A DNA stretch of 64,000 nt. Source: Chromohalobacter sp. 11-W (GTDB lineage: Bacteria > Pseudomonadota > Gammaproteobacteria > Pseudomonadales > Halomonadaceae). The position numbers and the translations under genes are program-made. Positions 1 to 8,323 of the stretch are shown here, piece after piece (position 1 is the first letter of the stretch; each line of letters starts with the position of its first letter). The notes beneath the pieces were generated by a model. It was not told the DNA's origin and did not search any database. It saw nothing but the letters and a program-made list of their open reading frames with translations. The stretch spans positions 434,001 to 498,000 of the forward strand of contig NZ_JARANZ010000001.1 of the NCBI RefSeq assembly GCF_029889905.1, in the 5' to 3' direction.

Positions 1-2
1 CG

Positions 3-782
3 CTCGAGGATGAGTTGAGTGTCAGTCTACTCAATCGCTCGACACGTTCGCTGCGCCTCACGGAGGCGGGGCAGATCTATTACGAGCATGGGTTGCGGGT
101 CATCGAGGAATTGCAGACGGCGGAGGCGCAGGTACAGTCGGTGACGTCGCAACCTCGGGGACAACTCAAGGTCAGTGCTCAGGTGAGCTTCGGCTTCATG
201 TACTTGGCGGCGCCGACCACGGCCTTCATGCGCCGCTATCCCGAGATGTCGGTGGAGATCCTGCTCGAGGATCAGCGTTTCGAGCCGATCGACGACTCGG
301 TGGACCTGGCCATTCGCATGGGTCCAATGCCGCCTTCGAGCCTTGTGTCGCGCCCGCTGTGCAAAGTGGTCTATGGCCTTTACGCCGCGCCGGATTATTT
401 GGCCCGTGTCGGGCGACCGCTGCATCCCAAGGATATCGCCGAGTTCGATACAGTGTTCTACGGCAATTACGATCTCGGTGCGCACTGGCGCTTTTCGCTC
501 AATGGACAGCCGCTGGATATCGAGCCCAACTCTCGTCTGGTGATCAATAATCTGCTGGGGGTGGTCGAAGCGGCCAAGGCGGGGTTCGGCTTGGCCTATC
601 TGCCGACATTCGCGGCGCGCGCGGCGGTGGAGGAGGGACAGCTGACGCCACTCTTGCAGCCGTATTGGAATGAGCACGGCAGCATGTTGGTGTTGTTTCG
701 CTCGCGCAAATACCTGCCCGACAAGACTCGGGCTTATCTGGATTTCATCACGGAGTGGTTTCGCGAGCACTTGGCCTTGTGA
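3..782 (+). CDS. LysR-family transcriptional regulator, 5'-truncated by window edge
   Basis: The frame is open from base 3 (LEDELSVSLLNRSTRSLRLTEAG), so the gene starts before the window and most of the N-terminal winged helix is missing. What remains is the end of the HTH wing (LLNRSTRSLRLTEAG is the typical LysR signature) and the whole LysR substrate-binding domain, about 170 residues. The TTG at 15 is not a true start, because family homology continues upstream of it. The target and effector cannot be told from here. It is followed by gltX on the same strand after about 80 bp, and a separate -10 element there suggests independent transcription. The family call is firm. Confidence 0.9.
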   Translation, partial: LEDELSVSLLNRSTRSLRLTEAGQIYYEHGLRVIEELQTAEAQVQSVTSQPRGQLKVSAQVSFGFMYLAAPTTAFMRRYPEMSVEILLEDQRFEPIDDSVDLAIRMGPMPPSSLVSRPLCKVVYGLYAAPDYLARVGRPLHPKDIAEFDTVFYGNYDLGAHWRFSLNGQPLDIEPNSRLVINNLLGVVEAAKAGFGLAYLPTFAARAAVEEGQLTPLLQPYWNEHGSMLVLFRSRKYLPDKTRAYLDFITEWFREHLAL

Positions 783-799
783 AGAAGATGTCGACGGTG

Positions 800-828
800 C
801 TGATGCCGGGTAGGTGCATGCGTATAAT
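800..828 (+). promoter_or_regulatory. Candidate gltX promoter
   Basis: A perfect TATAAT lies at 823-828, about 35 bp ahead of the gltX start. The hexamer 17 bp upstream (CTGATG, 800-805) matches the -35 consensus poorly. The -10 is convincing by eye, the -35 is weak. Confidence 0.45.
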
Positions 829-863
829 GATGCCATCGTCAGTCACCAATGATCGGGAACTTC

Positions 864-2342
864 ATGACCGTACGTACACGTATTGCGCCGTCGCCGACCG
901 GCGATCCCCATGTCGGCACGGCCTATATAGCGCTGTTCAATCTATGCTTCGCGCGTCAGCACGGCGGGCAGTTCATTCTCCGCATCGAGGATACGGACCG
1001 GGTACGTTCGACGGCCGAGTCGGAGCAGATGATCCTCGACTCTCTGCGCTGGCTGGGACTCGAGTGGGATGAAGGTCCCGATATCGGTGGCCCTCATGGT
1101 CCTTACCGGCAGAGCGAGCGTGGCGATATCTATGCGCAATATGCGCAGCAGTTGCTCGACGCCGGGCATGCGTTCAAGTGCTATCGGACCAGCGAAGAAC
1201 TCGATGAGCTGCGTGAGACACGCAAGGCGGCGGGGCTGCATCTGGCGCTCAAGCCCGCCGATCTAGCGCTTAGCGATGAAGAAGCCGCGCGTCGCGAGCG
1301 CGAGCAGTGGCCTTACGTGGTGCGCATGAAGGTACCGGGCGAGGGGAGCTGTATCGTCAGCGATATGCTGCGTGGCGAGATCGAAGTCGATTGGGCACAG
1401 GTCGATGCCCAGATCCTGCTCAAGTCCGACGGTATGCCGACCTATCACCTTGCCAATGTCGTCGACGACCATCTGATGGGCATCACGCATGTCATGCGTG
1501 GTGAGGAGTGGATCAACTCGGCACCCAAGCACAAGCTGCTGTATGAGTACTTCGCTTGGCCGATGCCGACGCTGTGCCATATGCCGTTGCTGCGCAACCC
1601 GGACAAGTCGAAGCTATCCAAGCGCAAGAACCCGACCTCGATCAATTATTATCGGCACATGGGCTTTTTGCCGCAGGCGGTGACCAATTATCTGGGCCGC
1701 ATGGGCTGGTCGATGCCCGATGACCGCGAGAAGTTCACCCTCGCGGAAATGATGGAGAACTTCGATATTCAGCGCGTGTCGCTGGGCGGCCCTGTGTTCG
1801 ACCTGGAGAAACTCACTTGGCTCAACGGCGTCTATATCCGCGAGGATCTGGACGATGCAGCCTTGCTGGAAGCCCTGAGAGAGTGGGCCTTCAACGAAGA
1901 CTACGTCAGTCAGATCTTGCCGCAGGTACGTCCGCGAATCTCGACGCTCTCCGATGTCATGCCGCTGGCCGGGCATTTCTTTTCGGGGGTGCCGCCGCTC
2001 GAGGCGTCCAGTTTCGAGAGCGTTAAGCTCGAGAATGAGGACTTGCTCAAGTTGCTGCAGTTTTTGACCTGGCGCCTGGAAGGCGTTTCCAGTTGGCACA
2101 AGGAAGTCTTGCTTGACGAGGTCAAATTCTTGGCCGAGGCGTTCAATATGAAGATGAAAGCGTTCCTGGCGCCGGTCTTCATCGCCGTTACGGGGAGTGC
2201 GACCTCCACCTCGGTGCTGGACGCCATGGCAATTCTCGGCTCGGATATGACACGGGCGCGCCTGCGTCATGCCACCCAAGTGCTGGGGGGCGTTTCCAAG
2301 AAGCAGGCCAAGCGCTTCGAGAAAGAGTATCGGGAACTGTAA
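864..2342 (+). CDS. gltX: Glutamyl-tRNA synthetase
   Basis: Class I aminoacyl-tRNA synthetase that charges tRNA-Glu with glutamate in the cytoplasm. The HIGH-type motif appears as [13 protein letters not shown] near the N-terminus, and the KMSKS-type motif as KLSKRKNP about residue 255. Residues after about 320 form the anticodon-binding helical region. Length is 492 aa, close to the usual 470-500. I place the start at the ATG at 864 ([11 protein letters not shown]), which has a GGGA ribosome site about 6 bases upstream. The ATG at 849 has none. The tRNA-Glu it charges lies just downstream at 2624-2699, though under a separate promoter. Confidence 0.97.
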   Translation: MTVRTRIAPSPTGDPHVGTAYIALFNLCFARQHGGQFILRIEDTDRVRSTAESEQMILDSLRWLGLEWDEGPDIGGPHGPYRQSERGDIYAQYAQQLLDAGHAFKCYRTSEELDELRETRKAAGLHLALKPADLALSDEEAARREREQWPYVVRMKVPGEGSCIVSDMLRGEIEVDWAQVDAQILLKSDGMPTYHLANVVDDHLMGITHVMRGEEWINSAPKHKLLYEYFAWPMPTLCHMPLLRNPDKSKLSKRKNPTSINYYRHMGFLPQAVTNYLGRMGWSMPDDREKFTLAEMMENFDIQRVSLGGPVFDLEKLTWLNGVYIREDLDDAALLEALREWAFNEDYVSQILPQVRPRISTLSDVMPLAGHFFSGVPPLEASSFESVKLENEDLLKLLQFLTWRLEGVSSWHKEVLLDEVKFLAEAFNMKMKAFLAPVFIAVTGSATSTSVLDAMAILGSDMTRARLRHATQVLGGVSKKQAKRFEKEYREL

Positions 2343-2475
2343 GCTCCCGGGCTTCGCCCGGAGCTGGAAGAGCGGCGCTGCGCGCCTGGAAGAAGGAAGA
2401 ACGCTGCTACGCAGCTTGAAGTGGGAAGGACACCCAGATGCTGCCTTCCTTCTTCCTTCTTCCTTCTTCCTTCTC
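2343..2475 (+). repeat. GGAAG-punctuated hairpins and polypurine/polypyrimidine inverted repeat
   Basis: After the gltX stop come three short GC-rich imperfect hairpins (about 2343-2366, 2372-2386 and 2403-2416), each followed by a TGGAAG or TTGAAG tag. A polypurine run, GGAAGAAGGAAGAA (2389-2402), is exactly complementary to part of the downstream pyrimidine run (2451-2464), so a large stem could form. It may act as the gltX 3' end or as a small intergenic repeat. No protein-coding frame here is convincing. Confidence 0.6.
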
Positions 2476-2484
2476 GAAAGATAT

Positions 2485-2513
2485 TGACGAAGCCAGGTAG
2501 AATCAGTATTCTA
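2485..2513 (+). promoter_or_regulatory. Promoter of tRNA-Ala/tRNA-Glu unit
   Basis: TTGACG (2485-2490) and TATTCT (2508-2513) are separated by 17 bp, directly upstream of the tRNA pair. The GC-rich stretch after the -10 is typical of stable RNA promoters. Confidence 0.75.
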
Positions 2514-2531
2514 CGCACCGTCTTGAGGCGC

Positions 2532-2607
2532 GGGGCCTTAGCTCAGATGGGAGAGCGCAACACTGGCAGTGTTGAGGTCAGCGGTTCGATCCCGCTAGGC
2601 TCCACCA
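2532..2607 (+). tRNA. tRNA-Ala (anticodon GGC)
   Basis: A 76-nt cloverleaf. The acceptor arm GGGGCCT pairs with AGGCTCC (one G-T pair), and the anticodon loop CTGGCAG carries GGC. The T-loop GGTTCGATCC is present and CCA is encoded at 2605-2607. It is co-transcribed with the tRNA-Glu 16 bp downstream. Confidence 0.95.
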
Positions 2608-2623
2608 AGCATCAAGACAATGC

Positions 2624-2699
2624 GTCCCATTCGTCTAGTGGTCCAGGACACCGCCCTTTCACGGCGGTAACAGGGGTTCAAACCCCCTATGGGACGCCA
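2624..2699 (+). tRNA. tRNA-Glu (anticodon TTC)
   Basis: A 76-nt cloverleaf with acceptor arm GTCCCAT/ATGGGAC, anticodon loop CTTTCAC (TTC) and T-loop GGTTCAAACC. CCA is encoded at the end. It is the second gene of the tRNA unit. Confidence 0.95.
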
Positions 2700-2731
2700 C
2701 CTTTTCTTGCCTACAGTTGTGGCGATATCGG

Positions 2732-2753
2732 AGACGCGAAAGCGTCTTTTTTT
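2732..2753 (+). terminator. Rho-independent terminator of the tRNA unit
   Basis: The stem AGACGC/GCGTCT has a GAAA tetraloop and is followed by a run of seven T (2747-2753), about 30 bp after tRNA-Glu. Confidence 0.85.
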
Positions 2754-3108
2754 GTCTCTGCTTCCCGTTCGTGATTAGACGTTTTTATACGTTTTTCCCC
2801 TTGACACCTCCGGGACCTTGTCCACTGCCGTACCGTCTTTGTCTGCGTGTTGTGTATAACGCCAGCTAAGGCCCGTCATGTTGCGCGTTATTGAAAAACA
2901 TGCTGTTTTTCAAGCACTTATATTAGGTCAAAAATTAATCGATTTGAGCGTAACCGCCTTGTCATGGTGTTTCTGGCGAACTACCTAAAGGTTTTGAACA
3001 GGTTTATCCACAGAAAGTGTGGAAAACGCCCAGCGGCTTCAGGTTAGAAGAACAAGACTGTGGGGGCGAAGAGTGTAAGGGGCGCGAGGAGGCGTGGTGT
3101 CAAACGTA
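2754..3108. other. Intergenic region with an inverted TTATCCACA motif
   Basis: About 355 bp between the tRNA terminator and the gltA terminator, without a credible gene. GTTTATCCACA (3002-3012) faces TGTGGAAAAC (3018-3027), making an imperfect inverted repeat. TTATCCACA at 3004-3012 is a perfect DnaA-box consensus. A similar arrangement occurs at 52009-52047. The rest shows nothing I can name. Confidence 0.5.
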
Positions 3109-3133
3109 ACGGACCGCCCTGAAGGCGGTCCGT
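3109..3133 (-). terminator. gltA terminator hairpin
   Basis: A perfect 10-bp stem, ACGGACCGCC/GGCGGTCCGT, with a 5-nt loop lies 57 bp beyond the gltA stop. The T content after the stem on the minus strand is modest (TTACGTTTG), so termination strength is uncertain. Confidence 0.65.
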
Positions 3134-3190
3134 GACACTTGCATATAGTCACCTGGCCAGGCGTATCTCGGCCGGGTTTTGGCGAGCAAG

Positions 3191-4477
3191 TTACTTGGTT
3201 GGGTAGTCTCGTTGGGAATGGCCGATATAGAGCTGACGCGGGCGGCTGATGCGATAGCTACCGCTGATCATCTCGTTCCAGTGAGACGTCCAGCCAATCG
3301 TGCGGGCCATGGCGAAGATGACGGTAAACATGTTGGTCGGAATGCCGATCGCCTTGAGGATGATGCCGGAGTAGAAGTCGACGTTCGGGTAGAGCTTGCG
3401 CTCGATGAAATAGTCGTCTTCCAATGCGATCTGCTCGAGCCGCTTGGCGATCTTGAGCTGCGGGTCGTCGGCCATGCCGAGTTCGCCCAGCACCTCGTCG
3501 CAGGTTTCCTTCATGACCTTGGCGCGCGGGTCGAAATTGCGGTAGACGCGGTGGCCAAAGCCCATCAGCTTGAACGGATCATCCTTGTCCTTGGCGCGGT
3601 CGATGAAGCGCTGGATGTTCTCCTCGGACTCATCACCGATTTCATCGAGCATGTTGAGCACGGCTTCGTTGGCGCCACCATGGGCCGGGCCCCATAGCGC
3701 GGCGATGCCGGCACTGATGCAAGCAAAGGGATTGGCGCCCGTCGAGCCCGCCAGACGCACCGTCGAGGTGGAGGCGTTCTGTTCATGGTCGGCGTGCAGC
3801 ATGAAGATACGATCCATGGCCTTGGCGAAAACCGGGTTGACCTCGTAACTTTCACACGGGTTGCCGAACATCATGTAGAGGAAGTTCTCCGCGTAATCCA
3901 AATCGTTGCGCGGATAATTGAATGGCTGCCCGATGTTGTACTTGTGGCACATCGCGGCCAGTGTCGGCATCTTGGCGATCAGGCGAATCGCGCTGACGCG
4001 GCGCTCTTCTTCCTTGGTGATGTCCAGGTTGTCGTGGTAGAAGGCGGCCAGGCCACCGACGACGCCGCACAGGATCGCCATCGGATGGGCATCGCGACGG
4101 AAGCCCTTGAAGAAGTTGACGAGTTGTTCGTGGACCATGGTGTGATTTCTCACGGTGGCCGCGAAGTCGTCGTATTGCGCCTTGCTGGGGAGCTCTCCGA
4201 ACAACAGCAGATAACAGAGCTCGACGTAATTGGAATGCTCGGCCAGTTGGCCGATGGGGTAGCCGCGGTGGAGAAGAACGCCTGCAGCACCATCGATGTA
4301 GGTGATGCCTGATTCGCAGGAGGCGGTGGCGACGAAGCCCGGGTCGTATGTGAACAGACCTTCGCTGGTCAGGCCGCGGACGTCGATCACATCAGGCCCG
4401 ACGGTGCCGGAGTAGACAGGGAACTCGATCGTCTTGTCCAACCCTTCTACCGTCAACTGCGCTTTCCTGTCAGCCAT
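3191..4477 (-). CDS. gltA: Citrate synthase (type II)
   Basis: Condenses oxaloacetate and acetyl-CoA to citrate, the entry step of the TCA cycle. Length is 428 aa, the usual size of the NADH-sensitive hexameric bacterial enzyme. The catalytic-region motifs are clear: the histidine segment SCISAG-equivalent [17 protein letters not shown] and [15 protein letters not shown]. The start at 4477 has a strong GAGGAGG site a few bases upstream. It is transcribed away from sdhCDAB, with the two promoters sharing a 390-bp region, as in many gammaproteobacteria, which allows joint control of the cycle. Confidence 0.97.
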   Translation of the reverse strand: MADRKAQLTVEGLDKTIEFPVYSGTVGPDVIDVRGLTSEGLFTYDPGFVATASCESGITYIDGAAGVLLHRGYPIGQLAEHSNYVELCYLLLFGELPSKAQYDDFAATVRNHTMVHEQLVNFFKGFRRDAHPMAILCGVVGGLAAFYHDNLDITKEEERRVSAIRLIAKMPTLAAMCHKYNIGQPFNYPRNDLDYAENFLYMMFGNPCESYEVNPVFAKAMDRIFMLHADHEQNASTSTVRLAGSTGANPFACISAGIAALWGPAHGGANEAVLNMLDEIGDESEENIQRFIDRAKDKDDPFKLMGFGHRVYRNFDPRAKVMKETCDEVLGELGMADDPQLKIAKRLEQIALEDDYFIERKLYPNVDFYSGIILKAIGIPTNMFTVIFAMARTIGWTSHWNEMISGSYRISRPRQLYIGHSQRDYPTK

Positions 4478-4540
4478 TATGGCCTCCTCTTTTACCTAAG
4501 TCTTTGTCTTGCTTGCCATGCCAGCGAAAATAATGCGCCT

Positions 4541-4568
4541 ACTATAGAACCACGCGGTGGATTGTCAA
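4541..4568 (-). promoter_or_regulatory. gltA promoter
   Basis: On the minus strand, consensus TTGACA (4563-4568) and TATAGT (4541-4546) are separated by 16 bp. This gives a 5' leader of about 55 nt. Confidence 0.75.
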
Positions 4569-4713
4569 TTGGGCCTAGGGCGCCTGTGAGCTTGGCGCCG
4601 CCGCGCATGGCGTGTCCCGGCGTGGCGATAGAAAGGAGGGCGAGCAAGGTTCCTACCCGGAAGTGCCACCCTATTTGACGCGTCCATGGGGATGGCTGCA
4701 AGGGCTATCTCAT

Positions 4714-4742
4714 TTGTCATGGCATCCCCCGGTCCTTATAAT
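4714..4742 (+). promoter_or_regulatory. sdhCDAB promoter
   Basis: TTGTCA (4714-4719) and a perfect TATAAT (4737-4742) are separated by 17 bp. They lie about 130 bp ahead of sdhC, so the leader is long. The rest of the 4569-4870 interval shows no gene. Confidence 0.7.
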
Positions 4743-4870
4743 CTTATCCCGCGCGACTGGCAGGAGCATGGCTTGGTCATGTAAGCCCTCGACCAAGGCC
4801 TCCCCCTCAAACCACCGCCCGCACCGGGTACAGCCCTAGCCGCTGGCGGGCCAAGAGAGTGTGATGAGCC

Positions 4871-5248
4871 GTGAATAGCAAAAGACCCGTAAACTTAGAC
4901 CTGACGACGATAAAATTTCCACTTCCCGCACTGACCTCCATTGCCCACCGCATTACCGGTGTCATCCTCTTCGTGGGGTTGATCTTCGGTTTTTGGGCCC
5001 TCGATGCGTCACTGTCGTCTCCCGAAGGATTCGAAGCAGTGCGTGACACCCTCGCCAACAACGTGCTCGCCAAACTGATCGCCTGGGGATTGCTCTCGGC
5101 GTTGGGCTTCCACTTCGTGGCCGGCATCAAGCACCTGCTGATGGATGCAGGTATTGGTGTGGATCTCGAGGGTGGACATCGCAAGGCGCAGATCACGGTC
5201 GTGATCAGTGCCATCTTGGTGGTTTTGGCAGGAGTCTGGGTATGGTAA
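4871..5248 (+). CDS. sdhC: Succinate dehydrogenase cytochrome b556 subunit
   Basis: Membrane anchor of complex II. It binds heme b and ubiquinone together with SdhD. The protein is 125 aa with three hydrophobic segments. The N-terminal RPVNLDL...PLPALTSIAHRITG segment is the SdhC family signature, and the heme-ligand histidine is in the GFHFVAGIKHLL segment. The start is GTG at 4871, and an AAGAGAG site lies about 11 bases upstream. The 3' end overlaps sdhD by 7 bases, implying translational coupling. Confidence 0.95.
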   Translation: MNSKRPVNLDLTTIKFPLPALTSIAHRITGVILFVGLIFGFWALDASLSSPEGFEAVRDTLANNVLAKLIAWGLLSALGFHFVAGIKHLLMDAGIGVDLEGGHRKAQITVVISAILVVLAGVWVW

Positions 5249-5589
5249 CCAACATCACGAACCTCGGTCGTAGTGGCCTGTCCGATTGGCTGATCCAGCG
5301 AGTCTCGGCCATCATCCTGGCGATCTATGCCGTATTCATGGTCCTGTATCTACTGTTCCATCCGGGGCTCGATTACGCCACATGGAGCGGTCTCTTCTCG
5401 CAGACCTGGATGCGTATCTTCTCCCTGCTGGCCTTTATTTCCATCGCGGCGCACGCATGGGTCGGTTTGTGGACGGTGTCCACTGACTATCTCAAGCAGG
5501 CGGGTGCGCGCTTTGCATTTCAAGCGGTCGTCATGCTGGCCATCTTCGTTTTTCTGGTGTGGGGCGTTCAAGTCCTTTGGGGAGCCTAA
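5242..5589 (+). CDS. sdhD: Succinate dehydrogenase membrane anchor subunit
   Basis: Second membrane anchor of complex II, 115 aa with three transmembrane helices. It carries the family elements SDWLIQRVSAIILAIY at the start and SIAAHAWVGLWTVSTDYLK in the middle, where the histidine is the likely second heme ligand. It starts inside the end of sdhC and is followed by sdhA after 3 bases. Confidence 0.94.
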   Translation: MVTNITNLGRSGLSDWLIQRVSAIILAIYAVFMVLYLLFHPGLDYATWSGLFSQTWMRIFSLLAFISIAAHAWVGLWTVSTDYLKQAGARFAFQAVVMLAIFVFLVWGVQVLWGA

Positions 5590-5592
5590 TTC

Positions 5593-7365
5593 ATGTCCAA
5601 TATGCGTAGCCTGACATTCGACGCAATCATCATCGGTGGCGGTGGCTCCGGTCTGCGTACCGCGCTTGAGCTGGCCAAGTCCGGCAAGAAGACCGCGGTG
5701 CTGTCCAAGGTCTTTCCGACGCGCTCGCACACCGTCTCCGCCCAAGGTGGCATCACCTGCGCCATCGCTTCTGCCGATCCCAATGACGATTGGCGCTGGC
5801 ATATGTACGACACCGTCAAGGGCGGTGACTATATCGCTGACCAGGATGCCGCTGAGTATTTGTGTTCCGAAGGCCCCAAGGCGGTTTTCGAGCTAGAACA
5901 CATGGGGCTGCCGTTCTCGCGTTTCGATAACGGCCGTATCTACCAGCGCCCTTTCGGTGGCCAGTCCAAGGACTTCGGCAAGGGCGGCCAGGCCGCGCGC
6001 ACATGCGCTGCTGCTGACCGTACCGGCCATGCGCTGCTACATACGCTGTATCAGAACAATCTGAAAAATAACACCGTATTCCTGAATGAATGGTACGCGG
6101 TGGATCTGGTCAAGAATGCCGATGGCGATGTGGTGGGCTGTATCGCCATGTGCATCGAGACCGGCGAAATCGTGCATATCAAGTCCAAGGCGACGGTATT
6201 GGCGACCGGCGGCTCGGGCCGCATCTACGCGTCCACGACCAACGCGCTGATCAATACCGGTGATGGTATCGGCATGGCGCTTCGTGCTGGCTTCCCCATG
6301 CAGGACATGGAGATGTGGCAGTTCCACCCCACCGGCATTTACGGGGCCGGGGTCTTGGTTACCGAAGGTTGTCGTGGCGAGGGTGGCTACCTGATCAACA
6401 AGGATGGCGAACGCTTCATGGAGCGTTATGCGCCGAACGCCAAGGACCTGGCTGGCCGCGATGTCGTGGCTCGCGCCATGGTCATGGAAATCCTTGAAGG
6501 GCGTGGCTGCGGCGAAAACGGTGATCACGTCATGCTGAAGCTCGATCACCTGGGTGAAGAGGTGCTGGGCAAGCGTCTGCCGGGCATCGTCGAGCTATCC
6601 AAGACCTTCGCCCATGTCGATCCTGCCAAGGACCCGATCCCGGTCGTGCCGACGTGCCATTACATGATGGGCGGCGTACCGACCAACGTCCACGGCCAGG
6701 CGATCATGCAGGACGCCGATGGCAACGATCAGATCGTCAACGGGCTGTTCGCCTGTGGCGAAGCGGCATGTGTGTCCGTACACGGCGCCAACCGCCTGGG
6801 CGGTAATTCACTACTCGACTTGGTGGTCTTCGGGCGTGCAGCCGGTATGTTCATCGAGCAAGCGCTCAATGAAGGTGTCGATTACCTCGAGGCGGCTCAG
6901 TCCGATATCGATAGTGCCATGGCTCGCATCAACCGCTGGGATGAATCGAGCGGCGGCGAGGCAATTCCTGAATTGCGTGCCGAGCTGCAGGAAGTCATGC
7001 AAAACGATTTTGGCGTCTTTCGTCAGGAAGACACCATGCAGGAGGGCGTCAAGAAACTGGCCGACCTCCGCGAGCGTATCGGTAACGCGCATCTGGCCGA
7101 TAAATCCAATGCCTTCAATACCGCGCGTGTCGAAGCGTTGGAACTCGACAATCTGCTCGAAGTGGCGGAGGCCACGGCAATCTCCGCCTTGGACCGTAAG
7201 GAAAGCCGCGGCGCGCATTCGCGCTATGACTATCCGGATCGCGACGACGCCAACTGGCTCAAGCACTCCATGTACTTCCCGGTCGAGAAGCGGCTGGGGC
7301 AGCGTGACGTGAACTTTGCGCCGAAGACCGTCGAGACCTTCGAGCCGAAAATCCGCACCTACTAA
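5593..7365 (+). CDS. sdhA: Succinate dehydrogenase flavoprotein subunit
   Basis: Oxidises succinate to fumarate at a covalently bound FAD. The FAD-binding GGGGSG is near residues 15-20, and the FAD-attachment histidine lies in [11 protein letters not shown]. Active-site segments include [22 protein letters not shown]-like RGEGGYLIN, and [19 protein letters not shown]. Length 590 aa equals the family norm (588 in E. coli). It sits between the anchor genes and sdhB in the usual C-D-A-B order. Confidence 0.97.
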   Translation: MSNMRSLTFDAIIIGGGGSGLRTALELAKSGKKTAVLSKVFPTRSHTVSAQGGITCAIASADPNDDWRWHMYDTVKGGDYIADQDAAEYLCSEGPKAVFELEHMGLPFSRFDNGRIYQRPFGGQSKDFGKGGQAARTCAAADRTGHALLHTLYQNNLKNNTVFLNEWYAVDLVKNADGDVVGCIAMCIETGEIVHIKSKATVLATGGSGRIYASTTNALINTGDGIGMALRAGFPMQDMEMWQFHPTGIYGAGVLVTEGCRGEGGYLINKDGERFMERYAPNAKDLAGRDVVARAMVMEILEGRGCGENGDHVMLKLDHLGEEVLGKRLPGIVELSKTFAHVDPAKDPIPVVPTCHYMMGGVPTNVHGQAIMQDADGNDQIVNGLFACGEAACVSVHGANRLGGNSLLDLVVFGRAAGMFIEQALNEGVDYLEAAQSDIDSAMARINRWDESSGGEAIPELRAELQEVMQNDFGVFRQEDTMQEGVKKLADLRERIGNAHLADKSNAFNTARVEALELDNLLEVAEATAISALDRKESRGAHSRYDYPDRDDANWLKHSMYFPVEKRLGQRDVNFAPKTVETFEPKIRTY

Positions 7366-7378
7366 GGGGTTGTCCAAG

Positions 7379-8089
7379 ATGTCTACGCTTCAGATATCCA
7401 TTTATCGTTACAACCCGGAAACCGATTCCGTGCCCTACATGCAGGAGTTCCAGCTGGATACGCAGGGTCGCGATATCATGGTTCTCAATGCGCTTGAAAT
7501 GATCAAGCAGCAGGATAGCTCCATGGCGTACCGGCGTAGCTGCCGCGAAGGAGTTTGCGGTTCCGATGGCATGAACATGAACGGCAAGAATGGTTTGGCT
7601 TGCGTTACGCCGTTGTCCGAGGTGGTCAAGGACAACAAGTTGGTGCTGCGCCCGCTGCCTGGTTTGCCGGTTATCCGTGACCTGGTGGTCGATATGGGGG
7701 TGTTCTACAAGCAGTATGAGAGCATCCAGCCTTATCTGCAGAACGATACCACCGAGCCCACGATGGAGCGGTTGCAGTCGCCGGAAGAACGCGAAAAGCT
7801 AGATGGGCTTTACGAGTGCATCCTGTGCGCCTGCTGCTCCACGGCCTGCCCATCCTTCTGGTGGAATCCAGACAAGTTCGTAGGGCCGGCTGGCCTGCTG
7901 CAGGCTTATCGCTTTCTCGCCGATTCACGTGATACCGCAACGCGTGAGCGCCTGGAGCGGCTTGAAGACCCGTTCAGCCTGTTCCGGTGCCGTGGCATCA
8001 TGAATTGCGTGGCGGTGTGCCCTAAAGGGCTCAATCCGACACGTGCGATTGGCAAGATTCGTGAGATGTTACTGTCTAATGCCACTTAA
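7379..8089 (+). CDS. sdhB: Succinate dehydrogenase iron-sulfur subunit
   Basis: Carries electrons from FAD to quinone through three clusters. The [2Fe-2S] ligands are in CREGVCGSDG...LAC, and the ferredoxin-like clusters use CILCACCSTACP and CRGIMNCVAVCPKGLNP. The true start is the ATG at 7379 (MSTLQISIYRYN), preceded by AAGGGG. The open frame runs further upstream into sdhA but has no homology there. The protein is 236 aa, the standard size. A row of hairpins separates it from sucA. Confidence 0.96.
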   Translation: MSTLQISIYRYNPETDSVPYMQEFQLDTQGRDIMVLNALEMIKQQDSSMAYRRSCREGVCGSDGMNMNGKNGLACVTPLSEVVKDNKLVLRPLPGLPVIRDLVVDMGVFYKQYESIQPYLQNDTTEPTMERLQSPEEREKLDGLYECILCACCSTACPSFWWNPDKFVGPAGLLQAYRFLADSRDTATRERLERLEDPFSLFRCRGIMNCVAVCPKGLNPTRAIGKIREMLLSNAT

Positions 8090-8101
8090 ATCGCGCCGCG
8101 T

Positions 8102-8200
8102 GGCTTGTTATCATTGGCAACAAGCCGCTTCCTGCGACATGGCGTCGCAGGAAGCCGGTCCCGCGACCGCCGTTAGCCGGTGCCCTGCGCACCGGCTTTT
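8102..8200 (+). promoter_or_regulatory. Three consecutive hairpins between sdhB and sucA
   Basis: Hairpin 1 has an 8-bp stem, GGCTTGTT/AACAAGCC (8102-8126). Hairpin 2 has a perfect 12-bp stem, GCTTCCTGCGAC/GTCGCAGGAAGC (8127-8155). Hairpin 3 has a 9-bp stem, AGCCGGTGC/GCACCGGCT (8175-8197), followed by four T and so terminator-like. The first two are directly abutted. They could terminate part of the sdh transcript, block 3' decay, or mark a processing site. The remaining 120 bp before sucA holds no clear consensus promoter. Confidence 0.7.
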
Positions 8201-8323
8201 GACGATAAGTGGACCCTAGCGTCGCGTATGACGCCAACCTGCTCCCGCAGGTCCCAAGTGACGCCGGCACGTCCGGGCGTGCCAGCGCCAAGAACACCCA
8301 TCAGTGCATAGGGTGACCAAGAG

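Noticed and set aside
3002-3027. Replication origin
   Set aside because: Only one or two DnaA-like boxes, no AT-rich unwinding region, and no dnaA/dnaN/gidA neighbours.
4492-4839. Small frames in the gltA-sdhC divergent region
   Set aside because: The region is explained by the two promoters and leaders; the frames lack ribosome sites and family likeness.
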